Assembly: GCA_964592595.1 (NCBI GenBank)
Contig: CAZQFH010000007.1
Location: 1-64,000 of the forward strand
Reading direction: 5' to 3'
Source of the DNA: UBA5536 sp964592595
GTDB lineage: Bacteria; Bacteroidota; Bacteroidia; Bacteroidales; F082
Length of the DNA: 64,000 nt
Each line of letters opens with the position of its first letter. Position 1 is the stretch's first letter. Made by a program: the position numbers and the translations under genes. This document shows, in pieces, positions 43,127 to 51,919 of the stretch. Under the pieces are notes generated by a model that worked only from the letters and a program-made list of their open reading frames with translations, did not search any database and had not been told where the DNA came from.

Positions 43127-46100
43127 TTATTTAAGCTTTGGTTTGCGTCCTGGAGTATAAGGTGCACCGAGCTCATCGAGTTTATTTTCAATGCTATTGA
43201 GCTTTTCATCAATCAGGTTGAGCTGATTAATTACCGGAGCAAGTTCTTCTTTCAAAATATTGTAATTCATTATCATTGTTTGGGTTGGATCGCCCGAATG
43301 CGACCAGGTGCCTGATAATATGGCTCCCAAACGGTAGCGGAGTGACACGGGTTCTGGAGGCACTTCTTCAAAGCTGGCTTTTGCTGGTGTTCCGTTCATT
43401 ACGAAATCAATATCACCCAGTTGACTGGCCAGCTCACGGGTTTCTGTTTCAAGTGCTGTTTGTGGTTCGGTCATCATATGAAGCACTTGACGAATGTTCT
43501 CGTTACGATTTTTAATGGTGTTGTAATAACGTGAGGTTGCATCATAGGTTTTTCTGATTTCAGTTAGGTCTGCATAAAACTCATCCAGTTTTTCAGGATT
43601 TGTAACCGGCATCGTTTTGTTGTTGAGTATAATAGCCTCAAAATTTACCGGATCAGCTAAGGCTTTGATTTCATTATCAAAAGCTAAAGCAAGCTCAACA
43701 GTGTATTTACCGGGAAGTGCAAAATAGCCTGATCGGTTATTTCCAGTGGGTTCAAATTTAGCTTTATCATCATCCTGAGCGCGAGGCATTTCATAACGCA
43801 AATCCCAGTTTACACGATTAAGGCCTTTTGAAGGTTTTTCAAACAAACGACGTACGGCATTGCCTTCAGCATCACGAATGGTAAATATCAGGTAAGGTGC
43901 CAATTGTGTTTCCTCTTCGCGCAGTTGATCTTGTGTGGGCTGCGGTATGGGTTTGCCTTCTTTGAAAAGTTCTTTTTCTTTTTTAAGACGTTCCTGTTTT
44001 TTCGTTTGTGGAACATCTTTCAGGTAATAAGTGAATATTGCACCGAATTCGGGGTTTTTAGCTGTGTAAAATGTTGAACCTGAACCATTATGGCCTCCGT
44101 CATACATAAACATAAGTGCATCTTTCACTGGGAAGATATGCGCTTCGGTTTCTTTGAGCATTTCGGGGGTTATTTCGCGCAAAGGGCTGTAATTGTCGAG
44201 GATGTAAAAACCACGTCCAAAAGTGGCGATAGCCAAATCGTGTTCACGTTGTTGAATCGCGATGTCTTTCACGGCAATATCCGGAAGTCCGTTGCCCAAC
44301 TCTGTCCAAACTTTTCCGCCATCTACACTAATAAAAAAGCTGAATTCCGTACCTACAAAAAGTAGATCTGGATTGATAAAATCCTGTTCGATGCTGTGAA
44401 CTGTTTCATCGGGCAGGTTGGCCGAGATATTTGACCAGCTTTTGCCTTTGTCGGTACTTTTTAAAACATATGCCTTAAAATCATCATTTTTTAAGTTACT
44501 AAAAGTGGCGAAAACATCATTTTCATCAAATTTTGAAGGTAGCACATCACTAACGTAGGCATAATCAGGCACGCCCGGAAAACTGCTGATTTTTGTCCAA
44601 TTAACGCCATCATCTTCAGTCACTTGTATCAGTCCGTCATCGGTTCCGGCATAGATCAAACCAGCTTTAAGTGGCGATTCGGCCAGCGAAACGATAGTTC
44701 CCCATTGTGAGCTTGAAATATCTTTGGCTACAGCATTAGATGGCCAGTATTTTCCCATTACCGGGAACTGGTTTCTGTCTTCATCACGGGTGAGATCTTC
44801 GCTGATAACCTGCCACGAATTTCCTCTGTCGTCTGATTTAAACACTTTATTGGCAGCCATATAAAGTCTGGTCTTGTTGTGTTTGCTTAGTAAAAATGGT
44901 GAATCCCAGTTCCAGCGATAATGGAGTTCGTCTTTGCGGGGTTCGGGTTTTACTTTAACTTTTTCACCGCTTTTTTTATCAAAACGGAAGATATTTCCGT
45001 ATTGATAGGCAGAATAAACGATATCCGGATTATCCTCTTCGATAGCTTGCCAAAAACCATCACCGCCTAAAGTTACGATCCATTCGCAGCTGCTAACGCC
45101 ATTTCTGCTGGTATTTTGGCTTGGACCTCCCAGGCTGTTATTATCCTGAGTACCACCATAAACCCAATAAAAAGGTTCGGTGTTGTCAACATGAACACGA
45201 TAAAACTGTGTGATAGGTAAATTTGTTTTATGAATATAATGGGTGCCGTTGTCGAAGGTTTCATAGATGCCACCATCACCGCCAATCATCCAGTGGTTGC
45301 TGTCGTTGGGGTCGATCCACATGGCGTGATCATCTACATGGCGCTTGTTCAAACCTACATTGCTCCAGGTCTTTCCGCCATCTCTTGTAACCTTGGTATA
45401 AGTATCCGTGGAATATACTACGTCAGGATCATTGGGATCGCAAACTAATTCGTTGTAGTATTGTCCGCTGGTGCTGTATTTATTCATTTTTTCGAAGGAG
45501 GCTCCGCGATCTGTTGAGCGGAAAAAGCCACCCTTATCATCTACAGCTTCGATGATCAGGTAAACGATATCCGGATTGCCCTTCGGAATGGCAATACCCA
45601 TTCCGCCCATATGTGCTGATGGCAGCCCTTTGGTGATTTTATCAAAGCTTTTGCCAGCATCAGTTGATCGGTAAACAGCGGTTTCGGGGCCGCCACCAAT
45701 TTTGGAAAAGAAATGTCTTCTGCGTTGTTCGGAGGTTGCAAAGATAATATCTGGATTTTCGGGATGTAGTAAAACGTTGTTTACACCTGTATTTTCAGAG
45801 ATTTCCAAAATTTTTGTCCAGGTTTTTCCACCGTCTTCTGTCTTATAAAGTCCGCGTTCGCCACCCGGGCCCCAAACGGAGCCCTCGGCGGCCACATAAA
45901 CCACATTGCTATTGCGGGGATCAACCTGAATCATGCCGATCTGACGCGAATCTTTCAGCCCCATGTTTTTCCAGCTCTTACCACCATCTTCGGTTTTATA
46001 AACGCCATTGCCATAGCCCAATGCACGCTGGTGGTTGTTTTCGCCTGTTCCGGCCCAAACTACATTGGTGTTGTTAGGATCCATGGCCAGACAGCCAATG

Positions 46101-46414
46101 GCATATGCACCATAATTATCGAAAATTGGGTTAAAAGTTGTGCCGTTATTGTCTGTTTTCCAGATATGCCCTGATGAAGCAGCTACATAATATTCGCTGT
46201 GGTTGGTGGGGTTTACAGCAAAATCTGAGATGCGACCTGAAGTAAATGCTGGTCCTATATTGCGCCATTTTAGACCTGAAAGATCTGAGGATTTAAGTGT
46301 ATCAGTAGTTTCTGATTTTTTCTTGTTGCGCTGTGCCAGGGTTTGGTTTCCGCTGAACGTAAAGCTCAGCAATATTCCAAATACGAGTAAAATACGTAGA
46401 TTAAGTGTTTTCAT
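43127..46414 (-). CDS. Secreted Asp-box (BNR/sortilin-like) beta-propeller protein
   Basis: A 1095-residue exported protein with a signal peptide (LVFGILLSFTFSGNQTLAQ). At least nine Asp-box motifs of the form S/T-x-D-x-G-x-S/T-W are visible (TEDGGKSW, TEDGGKTW, STDAGKSF, STDRGASF, TRDGGKTW, SDDRGNSW, TEDDGVNW, STDKGKSW, SVDGGKVW), making two stacked propellers as in VPS10/sortilin-type and xyloglucanase-type proteins. The last 250 residues are helical and end AAPYTPGRKPKLK-like. Often annotated as glycosyl hydrolase, but no catalytic residues can be assigned here. No T9SS sorting domain seen. Confidence 0.85.
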   Translation of the reverse strand: MKTLNLRILLVFGILLSFTFSGNQTLAQRNKKKSETTDTLKSSDLSGLKWRNIGPAFTSGRISDFAVNPTNHSEYYVAASSGHIWKTDNNGTTFNPIFDNYGAYAIGCLAMDPNNTNVVWAGTGENNHQRALGYGNGVYKTEDGGKSWKNMGLKDSRQIGMIQVDPRNSNVVYVAAEGSVWGPGGERGLYKTEDGGKTWTKILEISENTGVNNVLLHPENPDIIFATSEQRRRHFFSKIGGGPETAVYRSTDAGKSFDKITKGLPSAHMGGMGIAIPKGNPDIVYLIIEAVDDKGGFFRSTDRGASFEKMNKYSTSGQYYNELVCDPNDPDVVYSTDTYTKVTRDGGKTWSNVGLNKRHVDDHAMWIDPNDSNHWMIGGDGGIYETFDNGTHYIHKTNLPITQFYRVHVDNTEPFYWVYGGTQDNNSLGGPSQNTSRNGVSSCEWIVTLGGDGFWQAIEEDNPDIVYSAYQYGNIFRFDKKSGEKVKVKPEPRKDELHYRWNWDSPFLLSKHNKTRLYMAANKVFKSDDRGNSWQVISEDLTRDEDRNQFPVMGKYWPSNAVAKDISSSQWGTIVSLAESPLKAGLIYAGTDDGLIQVTEDDGVNWTKISSFPGVPDYAYVSDVLPSKFDENDVFATFSNLKNDDFKAYVLKSTDKGKSWSNISANLPDETVHSIEQDFINPDLLFVGTEFSFFISVDGGKVWTELGNGLPDIAVKDIAIQQREHDLAIATFGRGFYILDNYSPLREITPEMLKETEAHIFPVKDALMFMYDGGHNGSGSTFYTAKNPEFGAIFTYYLKDVPQTKKQERLKKEKELFKEGKPIPQPTQDQLREEETQLAPYLIFTIRDAEGNAVRRLFEKPSKGLNRVNWDLRYEMPRAQDDDKAKFEPTGNNRSGYFALPGKYTVELALAFDNEIKALADPVNFEAIILNNKTMPVTNPEKLDEFYADLTEIRKTYDATSRYYNTIKNRNENIRQVLHMMTEPQTALETETRELASQLGDIDFVMNGTPAKASFEEVPPEPVSLRYRLGAILSGTWSHSGDPTQTMIMNYNILKEELAPVINQLNLIDEKLNSIENKLDELGAPYTPGRKPKLK

Positions 46415-46493
46415 AAATCTGGTTTTTGTTATTAATGCCGAAAGGTATAAAAAATGCTTTTATGTCCTGCTTCCAAAAAGTTTTCGGAAGAGC

Positions 46494-47336
46494 CTATCCC
46501 AGGATTATTCCTTCTTTCAAAACAAGATAGAAAAAAATTAATGTTGTTAAAGCTATGGAAATCAGAATGAATGCTGTTGATAAAATGGGTTGAGCAGTAA
46601 AATTACTGGTTTTTAAAATTGCTGTTTTTGTAAAAATTATTGGTATCAAACTTAAAAACATAGATGCAATTAACAGGAAATCTTTGGGTTTAGTGGCATT
46701 GAAGTTTAATATCAAAACTAATAGGCTGCCCACAAAAAAGGGTATTAAAAAGGTGTATTGAAAATTTATAAGCTGCGTATTTTTGTTTTCGGGTTTAAGC
46801 TGAAAAACTTTTGAAAAGTAAAGTTTTCCGGCAAGGCTTCCTGCCTTTAGTAAAAAAAATATTGAAATACCAATTGTTAGAGTTAATGCTATTTGTCTTA
46901 TATCCATAACATTAGCTACCCTAAATAGGCCTCGTTGAAGTAAAAGGTCTTCACTCAACAAACCAAAGGTAAAGTTGAAGCCATGCAAGAAAACCCAAAT
47001 ATAAAAAAGCTGAATCCAAAACTTTTTCGGCTTTAGCAATAACAGCATTAAAATGCTGATTGTTGCCATGATAAAACTGCTCACAGGTTTCGACATGAAA
47101 ACACTTACGATGGCATCACCTGTCCATAGCGGATTGGTTTCGGTTATACCAAATTCGATCCTGTTTCCAAACAGGCGGGCCGGAATATCCAGGTCATAAG
47201 CTATATACAGAACCGATAAACCCGATAAAAGGTAAACGAAAAGATAGGCCAGTAAAAAAACTCCCAGCGATTGCAAAAGTATAGCCCATTGCGTTTTTCT
47301 ATCTGACTGTTTTTCGGTTTGGTTTGTTTTTTTCAT
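46494..47336 (-). CDS. Hypothetical multi-pass membrane protein
   Basis: A 280-residue protein with about seven or eight membrane helices and a charged N-terminus. I do not recognise a family. Its start lies 38 bases inside the 3' end of the YgiQ gene, so the two are probably co-transcribed. The motif WVFLHGFNFTFGLL around the middle is the only polar-looking membrane segment. Confidence 0.72.
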   Translation of the reverse strand: MKKTNQTEKQSDRKTQWAILLQSLGVFLLAYLFVYLLSGLSVLYIAYDLDIPARLFGNRIEFGITETNPLWTGDAIVSVFMSKPVSSFIMATISILMLLLLKPKKFWIQLFYIWVFLHGFNFTFGLLSEDLLLQRGLFRVANVMDIRQIALTLTIGISIFFLLKAGSLAGKLYFSKVFQLKPENKNTQLINFQYTFLIPFFVGSLLVLILNFNATKPKDFLLIASMFLSLIPIIFTKTAILKTSNFTAQPILSTAFILISIALTTLIFFYLVLKEGIILG

Positions 47337-49179
47337 GCGTTGATTTTTCGAAAGAGAGCAATTTTTGGATCAGGTCTTCTCTGCCGATTTGAGATAATTT
47401 TTGTTTGATCCAGCTTTGATTTTCGCGCTTGTACCAGAAAAAGAATTTTTGTTGAGCTGATTTTTCGGGTTTTGTTCTTGCCGTAAAAACAGGTTTCAAC
47501 GTATAAGGATCAAAACCGCTGTAATACATCACTGTGGCAACCGTCATGGGTGTGGGGGTGAAATCCTGCACTTGTTCCAGTCTGAATCCCAATGCTTTGG
47601 TATCGGCAGCCAGTTGTGCCATATCTTCAAGATGGCTTTCGGGATGGCTGGAAATAAAATAGGGAATCAGTTGTTGTTTTAATCCGGTTTGAATATTTAT
47701 CTGATCAAATTTTTCCTTGAGTTTATAAAACAACTTAAAGCTGGGTTTGCGCATGGTTTTCAGCACCTGATCGCTGGTGTGTTCGGGGGCAACTTTCAAG
47801 CGTCCGCTCACATGCCGTGTAAACAACTGACGCATATATTCGTCGTAACCCATAGCATCGTTTTTTGGGATGTCATCCGTCAAAAACAAATCGTAGCGCA
47901 GGCCAGAACTTACAAATGCTTTTTTCACTTTAGGGTGTTTATCCACGCTTTTGTAAATATCCAGGAGTGGTTTGTGACTGGTATCGAGATTGCTGCAAAT
48001 ATTCGGGAAGACGCAGCTTGGGCGTTTGCAGCTGTCGCAGATGGGTTGGTGCTTGCCTTTCATCTGATACATATTGGCCGAAGGTCCTCCCAAATCGCTG
48101 ATGTAGCCCTTAAAGTCGTCCATTTGGGTGATCTGATCCACTTCTTTAAGGATAGATTCTTTGCTTCGGCTGGTAACAAATTTACCCTGATGAGCCGAGA
48201 TGGTACAAAAACTGCATCCGCCAAAGCAACCCCGGTGCATATTAACAGAATGCCTGATCATTTCGTAGGCTGGGATAGCGCCTCTTTTGGCATATTTAGG
48301 GTGTGGCTTACGTGTGTAAGGCAAGTCAAAGGAAGCATCCAGTTGTTTTTCGCTGAAAGTAGGGCAGGGTGGGTTGATCACGACTGTTTTTTTACCCGAA
48401 TCCTGGAGCAGTCGAGCTGCCTGATGTTTATTCGATTCCTGTTCAATATGTCTGAAGTTGGCAGCGTAAGCTTTTTTGTCTTTGAGGCAGGTTTCAAAGT
48501 CAGCCAATCGGATATCTCCGGCAGCATGCGGTGTTAAGGTTTGGGTTTTGTCAATCGCATAAAACAGCTGTGGAATCAATTTTATTTTTTCAAGGCTTTG
48601 ACCCTGATCGACGGCTTTGGCCAGCTCAATAATGGCCAGATCGCCCATACCATAAACACCAAAATCGGCTTCTGAATCAATCAAAATAGAGGGTTTGAGC
48701 TGGTCTGACCAGTAATCGTAATGCGTTACGCGTCTTAGCGAAGCTTCAACGCCACCTATTACAACCAAACTGTCTGGGAAAAGTTTTTTAATGATTTTGC
48801 TGTAAACTGTTGTGGCATAATCTGGTCTGAAGCCGGAATCGCCGCCGGGCGTATAAGCGTCATTGGACCGCAATCTTTTATTTGCGGTATAATGATTGAC
48901 CATCGAATCCATATTTCCGGAAGTGATGCCAAAAAACAAGCGAGGCTCACCAAATTTTTTAAAATCCCGCAGGTCGTCCTGCCAATTGGGCTGTGGAATC
49001 AGCGCTATTTTGTAACCTTCCCTTTCAAGCAATCGGCCAATTACAGCTGTCCCAAAAGCAGGATGATCCACATAAGCATCGCCTGTGATCATGATAACAT
49101 CAAGCTGATCCCATCCACGCAATTCAACTTCTTTGCGGGTAATTGGCAGCCATTTAAGCAGGTCGGGACGGACGTTCAT
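47299..49179 (-). CDS. YgiQ-family radical SAM protein
   Basis: A 626-residue protein. An N-terminal B12-binding-like/UPF0313 region (MITGDAYVDHPAFGTAVIGRLLEREG) precedes the radical SAM domain with the cluster motif HRGCFGGCSFCTIS, and a second cysteine set (CDSCKRPSCVFPNICSN). The family function is not established. It carries a TACATTTG element at 49204-49197 on the minus strand. Confidence 0.93.
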   Translation of the reverse strand: MNVRPDLLKWLPITRKEVELRGWDQLDVIMITGDAYVDHPAFGTAVIGRLLEREGYKIALIPQPNWQDDLRDFKKFGEPRLFFGITSGNMDSMVNHYTANKRLRSNDAYTPGGDSGFRPDYATTVYSKIIKKLFPDSLVVIGGVEASLRRVTHYDYWSDQLKPSILIDSEADFGVYGMGDLAIIELAKAVDQGQSLEKIKLIPQLFYAIDKTQTLTPHAAGDIRLADFETCLKDKKAYAANFRHIEQESNKHQAARLLQDSGKKTVVINPPCPTFSEKQLDASFDLPYTRKPHPKYAKRGAIPAYEMIRHSVNMHRGCFGGCSFCTISAHQGKFVTSRSKESILKEVDQITQMDDFKGYISDLGGPSANMYQMKGKHQPICDSCKRPSCVFPNICSNLDTSHKPLLDIYKSVDKHPKVKKAFVSSGLRYDLFLTDDIPKNDAMGYDEYMRQLFTRHVSGRLKVAPEHTSDQVLKTMRKPSFKLFYKLKEKFDQINIQTGLKQQLIPYFISSHPESHLEDMAQLAADTKALGFRLEQVQDFTPTPMTVATVMYYSGFDPYTLKPVFTARTKPEKSAQQKFFFWYKRENQSWIKQKLSQIGREDLIQKLLSFEKSTHEKNKPNRKTVR

Positions 49180-49297
49180 AGGGTACAGATCTTATGCAAA
49201 TGTAATTAATTGAACGAAGTGCCGAAAAGGGCAGGCATAAATTGGCAATCAGCGCGATCAAGAATTGTACAACATGAAAAAATAAACTGGTGTTTTT

Positions 49298-49328
49298 TTT
49301 GATTGTTAGTATATATAAACTAACTTTG
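49298..49328 (+). promoter_or_regulatory. Promoter of the TetR-ferredoxin-cupin operon
   Basis: TTTG (49298-49301), 19-nt spacer, TAACTTTG (49321-49328): a perfect match to the Bacteroidota consensus. The predicted start is about 14 nt before the ATG at 49349. Confidence 0.78.
49305..49324. promoter_or_regulatory. Candidate TetR operator
   Basis: Inverted repeat GTTAGT-ATATATAA-ACTAAC, exactly between the -33 and -7 elements and overlapping the latter. A bound repressor would block polymerase, so autoregulation by the adjacent TetR protein is likely. Confidence 0.65.
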
Positions 49329-49348
49329 CAGCGTAAACATCAATCTTT

Positions 49349-49936
49349 ATGTACACAGAGCGACAACAGGAGATTTTGGAACATGCCATCAATTTGATAG
49401 CCGAAAAAGGTATTCAAGGGATGACGATAAAGAATCTTTCAAAAAGACTTGGAATTACCGAACCCGCCATCTATAGGCATTATGAAAGTAAAATAGAGAT
49501 TTTAATAAGCCTGTTGGATTATTTCATTACTACAACTTCAGGAATTTTTCAAGAGCAAATCAATTCAGAAATTTCTGCTAGTGACAGGATAAAAATTATT
49601 TTCCAAAAGCATTTTGAGGCTTTTGAAAGAACCCCGGCACTGGTAGCTGTGATTTTTTCAGAAGAAATATTTCGTAACGAAATAGTGTTAAGCAACAAAG
49701 TAAAACATATTATGGAACGTAATGCTGCTTCAATTGATGCGATAATTGAAGCTGGAAAGCAGCGTGGCGAAATCAGCAAAAGTCTGTCAACTCAACAACT
49801 CACCACAATTTTTATGGGTTCGCTCAGGCTGGTAGTGAAAAAATGGCAAATGAATGGTTTTAGTTTTGACCTTTCGACCGAAGGAGAGGAACTATTCCAA
49901 ACTTTAAATCAATTAATAAACACAAATAAAGATTAG
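49349..49936 (+). CDS. TetR/AcrR-family transcriptional regulator
   Basis: A 195-residue repressor. The N-terminal HTH is clear (IQGMTIKNLSKRLGITEPAIYRHYESKIEIL); the C-terminal ligand domain is helical and diverse. It heads an operon with a ferredoxin two bases downstream and a cupin protein, with an inverted repeat inside its own promoter, so it probably represses the whole unit. The inducer is unknown. Confidence 0.92.
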   Translation: MYTERQQEILEHAINLIAEKGIQGMTIKNLSKRLGITEPAIYRHYESKIEILISLLDYFITTTSGIFQEQINSEISASDRIKIIFQKHFEAFERTPALVAVIFSEEIFRNEIVLSNKVKHIMERNAASIDAIIEAGKQRGEISKSLSTQQLTTIFMGSLRLVVKKWQMNGFSFDLSTEGEELFQTLNQLINTNKD

Positions 49937-49938
49937 CT

Positions 49939-50142
49939 ATGGCAATAATAAAAGTATGGCTCAACGAGTCGGAAGATGAGTGTACAAGTTGCGGACTCTG
50001 CGAAGGAATTGCACCAGAGGTGTTTGAAGTTCCTGATAAAATGATTGTTAAGGAAGGTGTAAATTTTAGCGATTACGAAGATGAAATTCGTGAGGCAGCA
50101 GAAAGTTGCCCAACTGAAGTAATAAAATTTGAAGAGGAGTAA
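49939..50142 (+). CDS. Single-cluster [4Fe-4S] ferredoxin
   Basis: A 67-residue acidic ferredoxin with CTSCGLC and a distant SCPTEVIKFEE, the one-cluster C-x2-C-x2-C...CP pattern. It is translated with almost no gap after the TetR gene and 6 bases before the cupin gene. Its redox partner is not encoded here. Confidence 0.93.
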   Translation: MAIIKVWLNESEDECTSCGLCEGIAPEVFEVPDKMIVKEGVNFSDYEDEIREAAESCPTEVIKFEEE

Positions 50143-50148
50143 AAGCAT

Positions 50149-50487
50149 ATGAGAATTACCCATTGGAAAAATCAGCCGGTTAAAGAAACACCGCACAAAG
50201 TTGATGTACGCCCTTTATACGATCACGATAATGCTCAGGCTATGCATATCATGCTTAAACCTGGTGAACAACTCAAGCCACATATCACGCCGGTGGATGT
50301 GTTTTTCTTCGTTGTCGAAGGAACGCCCAGCATTCAGGTTGGCGATGAAATTGTGCAGGTTGAAGAAAACAGTCTGGTCGAAAGCCCGAAAGATATCGTT
50401 CATTGTTTGTACAACAAAAGTGAGAAAACAGCTCGTATTCTTGTTGTTAAGGCTCCAAAACCTGCATCAACAACACGAGTACTTTAA
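50149..50487 (+). CDS. Cupin-domain protein
   Basis: A 112-residue single-domain beta-barrel. Cupin motif 1 is MLKPGEQLKPHITPVDVFFFVVEG, in which the second histidine of HxH is replaced by threonine; motif 2 is ESPKDIVHCLYN with H and N. Metal binding may thus be by fewer ligands than usual. Last gene of the TetR-ferredoxin-cupin operon, followed by a terminator. Confidence 0.88.
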   Translation: MRITHWKNQPVKETPHKVDVRPLYDHDNAQAMHIMLKPGEQLKPHITPVDVFFFVVEGTPSIQVGDEIVQVEENSLVESPKDIVHCLYNKSEKTARILVVKAPKPASTTRVL

Positions 50488-50495
50488 TATTTTGG

Positions 50496-50517
50496 AAGGG
50501 AAGTTTAAGCTTCCCTT
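50496..50517 (+). terminator. Terminator after the cupin gene
   Basis: AAGGGAAG pairs with CTTCCCTT over a 6-nt loop, followed by TT and G, 9 bases after the stop. Confidence 0.75.
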
Positions 50518-50715
50518 TTGTTATATATTGTAGGTTTGTTATGATTCACAAAGGTGAATAGTAAAGAATTTGCACCACCACAAAGCATGCATTGCTGCCT
50601 GGCCGAATTTTTCTTTATGAGTTGAGTGCATTAAAGATCAACGGGAAAATCAAATTTCAGCATGATGCAATCCAATAGCCCGATTTATCTTAATTTAGCA
50701 CCAAAATCAGGTCTT

Positions 50716-51342
50716 ATGCGTACGATTTTTATTTTGTGTTTATTAAGTTTTTCATTTTTACTGAGGGCGCAGGATCAGCAGGTTTTGCATCAGCAATTAG
50801 CAGAAGAGCGCTTGCAGACTTTGCGAAAGGTACTGAATTACCGCTTTAAAGGAGGTGCAGGCGAGTTTGAACGTGTAATGGTTAGCATGGTTGAATATAC
50901 TGCCGAAGCCCGCAAAAACTGTATCATAGGCACAATGATCATGAAATTTACGGTAAGCTGTGATAATGAGCTTGGTGATTTAAGCTTGAGAAATCCACTA
51001 CATTACGGACTCAACGAAAAGGTACAGGAGTTTTTGGAATCCACAAAAGGAATGTGGAATAGCTGTCAGGACGACAGATACACCCGTTTTGAAGTACCTG
51101 TTTTGTTTACCCTCGAAGGGACAGAAACTTCAGCGCGCGGCTTGGTGACTATTATCGGCGAAACCCCTGGCTTCAATTGTCGCAGTGATGCCTGGCATCT
51201 TGAACGCTACGAAAAATATAAAGAAAAAGGTAAATCCAAAAAGGCACTCGAGATGCTGGATCAGCTGTTGCGACGTGATCCCTACAATAATAATTATTAC
51301 GAACTTAAGCGGGAATTGTTGGGTGTCGAAGCAACGGAATAA
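50716..51342 (+). CDS. Exported protein with TonB_C-like domain
   Basis: A 208-residue protein from the ATG at 50716, which gives a clean signal peptide (MRTIFILCLLSFSFLLRAQ); the open frame begins 54 bases upstream. The middle (VEYTAEARKNCIIGTMIMKFTVSCDN... GLNEKVQEFLESTKGMW... FEVPVLFTLEG) follows the pattern of a TonB C-terminal domain, and the C-terminal 45 residues look like one TPR (KSKKALEMLDQLLRRDPYNNNY). No membrane anchor or proline spacer, so not a true TonB. Followed 3 bases later by the PAP2 gene. Confidence 0.7.
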   Translation: MRTIFILCLLSFSFLLRAQDQQVLHQQLAEERLQTLRKVLNYRFKGGAGEFERVMVSMVEYTAEARKNCIIGTMIMKFTVSCDNELGDLSLRNPLHYGLNEKVQEFLESTKGMWNSCQDDRYTRFEVPVLFTLEGTETSARGLVTIIGETPGFNCRSDAWHLERYEKYKEKGKSKKALEMLDQLLRRDPYNNNYYELKRELLGVEATE

Positions 51343-51345
51343 GAT

Positions 51346-51918
51346 ATGATTGAATGGCTTAATCAAATAGATACCAGCCTGTTCCTTTTCTTGAACAGCC
51401 TGCATGCCGACTGGTTCGATCCGGTGATGATTTTTTTCTCGGGCAAGCTAACCTGGATTCCCTTTTACCTGATTATGTTGTTTCTGATCATCCGTCAATA
51501 TCAATGGCAAAGTTTGTTAATACTGCTGTTTATAGCAGTTTTGATAAGTCTTTCGGATCAATTGTCAGTGCGAGCCTTTAAATTTGTTTTTGAAAGACCC
51601 AGACCTTGTCATGAACCTGATTTGCAGCCACTCATACATCTGGCTTCGGGTAAATGCGGAGGTGCTTTTGGATTTGTGTCATCACATGCTGCCAACAGTT
51701 TTGCCATGGCTGGTTTTGTGTGGTATTTGTTGCGACAATCATACGCAAAGATTGGCCGGATTCTGTTTCCCTGGGCTGCTTTAGTGGCTTATAGTCGTGT
51801 TTATCTGGGGGTTCATTATCCGGGCGATATTCTGGCAGGGGCTTTATTGGGATTGGCTGTAAGCTGGCTGGTTTGGCAAGTTTACCGGCGAAGCTGTGGA
51901 GCACGGAATGCTTGCTGA
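51346..51918 (+). CDS. PAP2-family membrane phosphatase
   Basis: A 190-residue membrane protein with the three PAP2 motifs: KFVFERPRPC (K-x6-RP), SSHAANSFAMAG (SGH-like), and SRVYLGVHYPGDILAGALLG (SR-x5-H-x3-D). Likely acts on lipid pyrophosphates such as undecaprenyl pyrophosphate or phosphatidic acid. One base separates its stop from that of the convergent SAM hydrolase gene. Confidence 0.92.
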   Translation: MIEWLNQIDTSLFLFLNSLHADWFDPVMIFFSGKLTWIPFYLIMLFLIIRQYQWQSLLILLFIAVLISLSDQLSVRAFKFVFERPRPCHEPDLQPLIHLASGKCGGAFGFVSSHAANSFAMAGFVWYLLRQSYAKIGRILFPWAALVAYSRVYLGVHYPGDILAGALLGLAVSWLVWQVYRRSCGARNAC

Positions 51919-51919
51919 G

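Noticed and set aside
47689..48537. 282-codon plus-strand frame antisense to the YgiQ gene
   Set aside because: Long but compositionally a mirror of the real gene; no domain, and YgiQ motifs are unmistakable.
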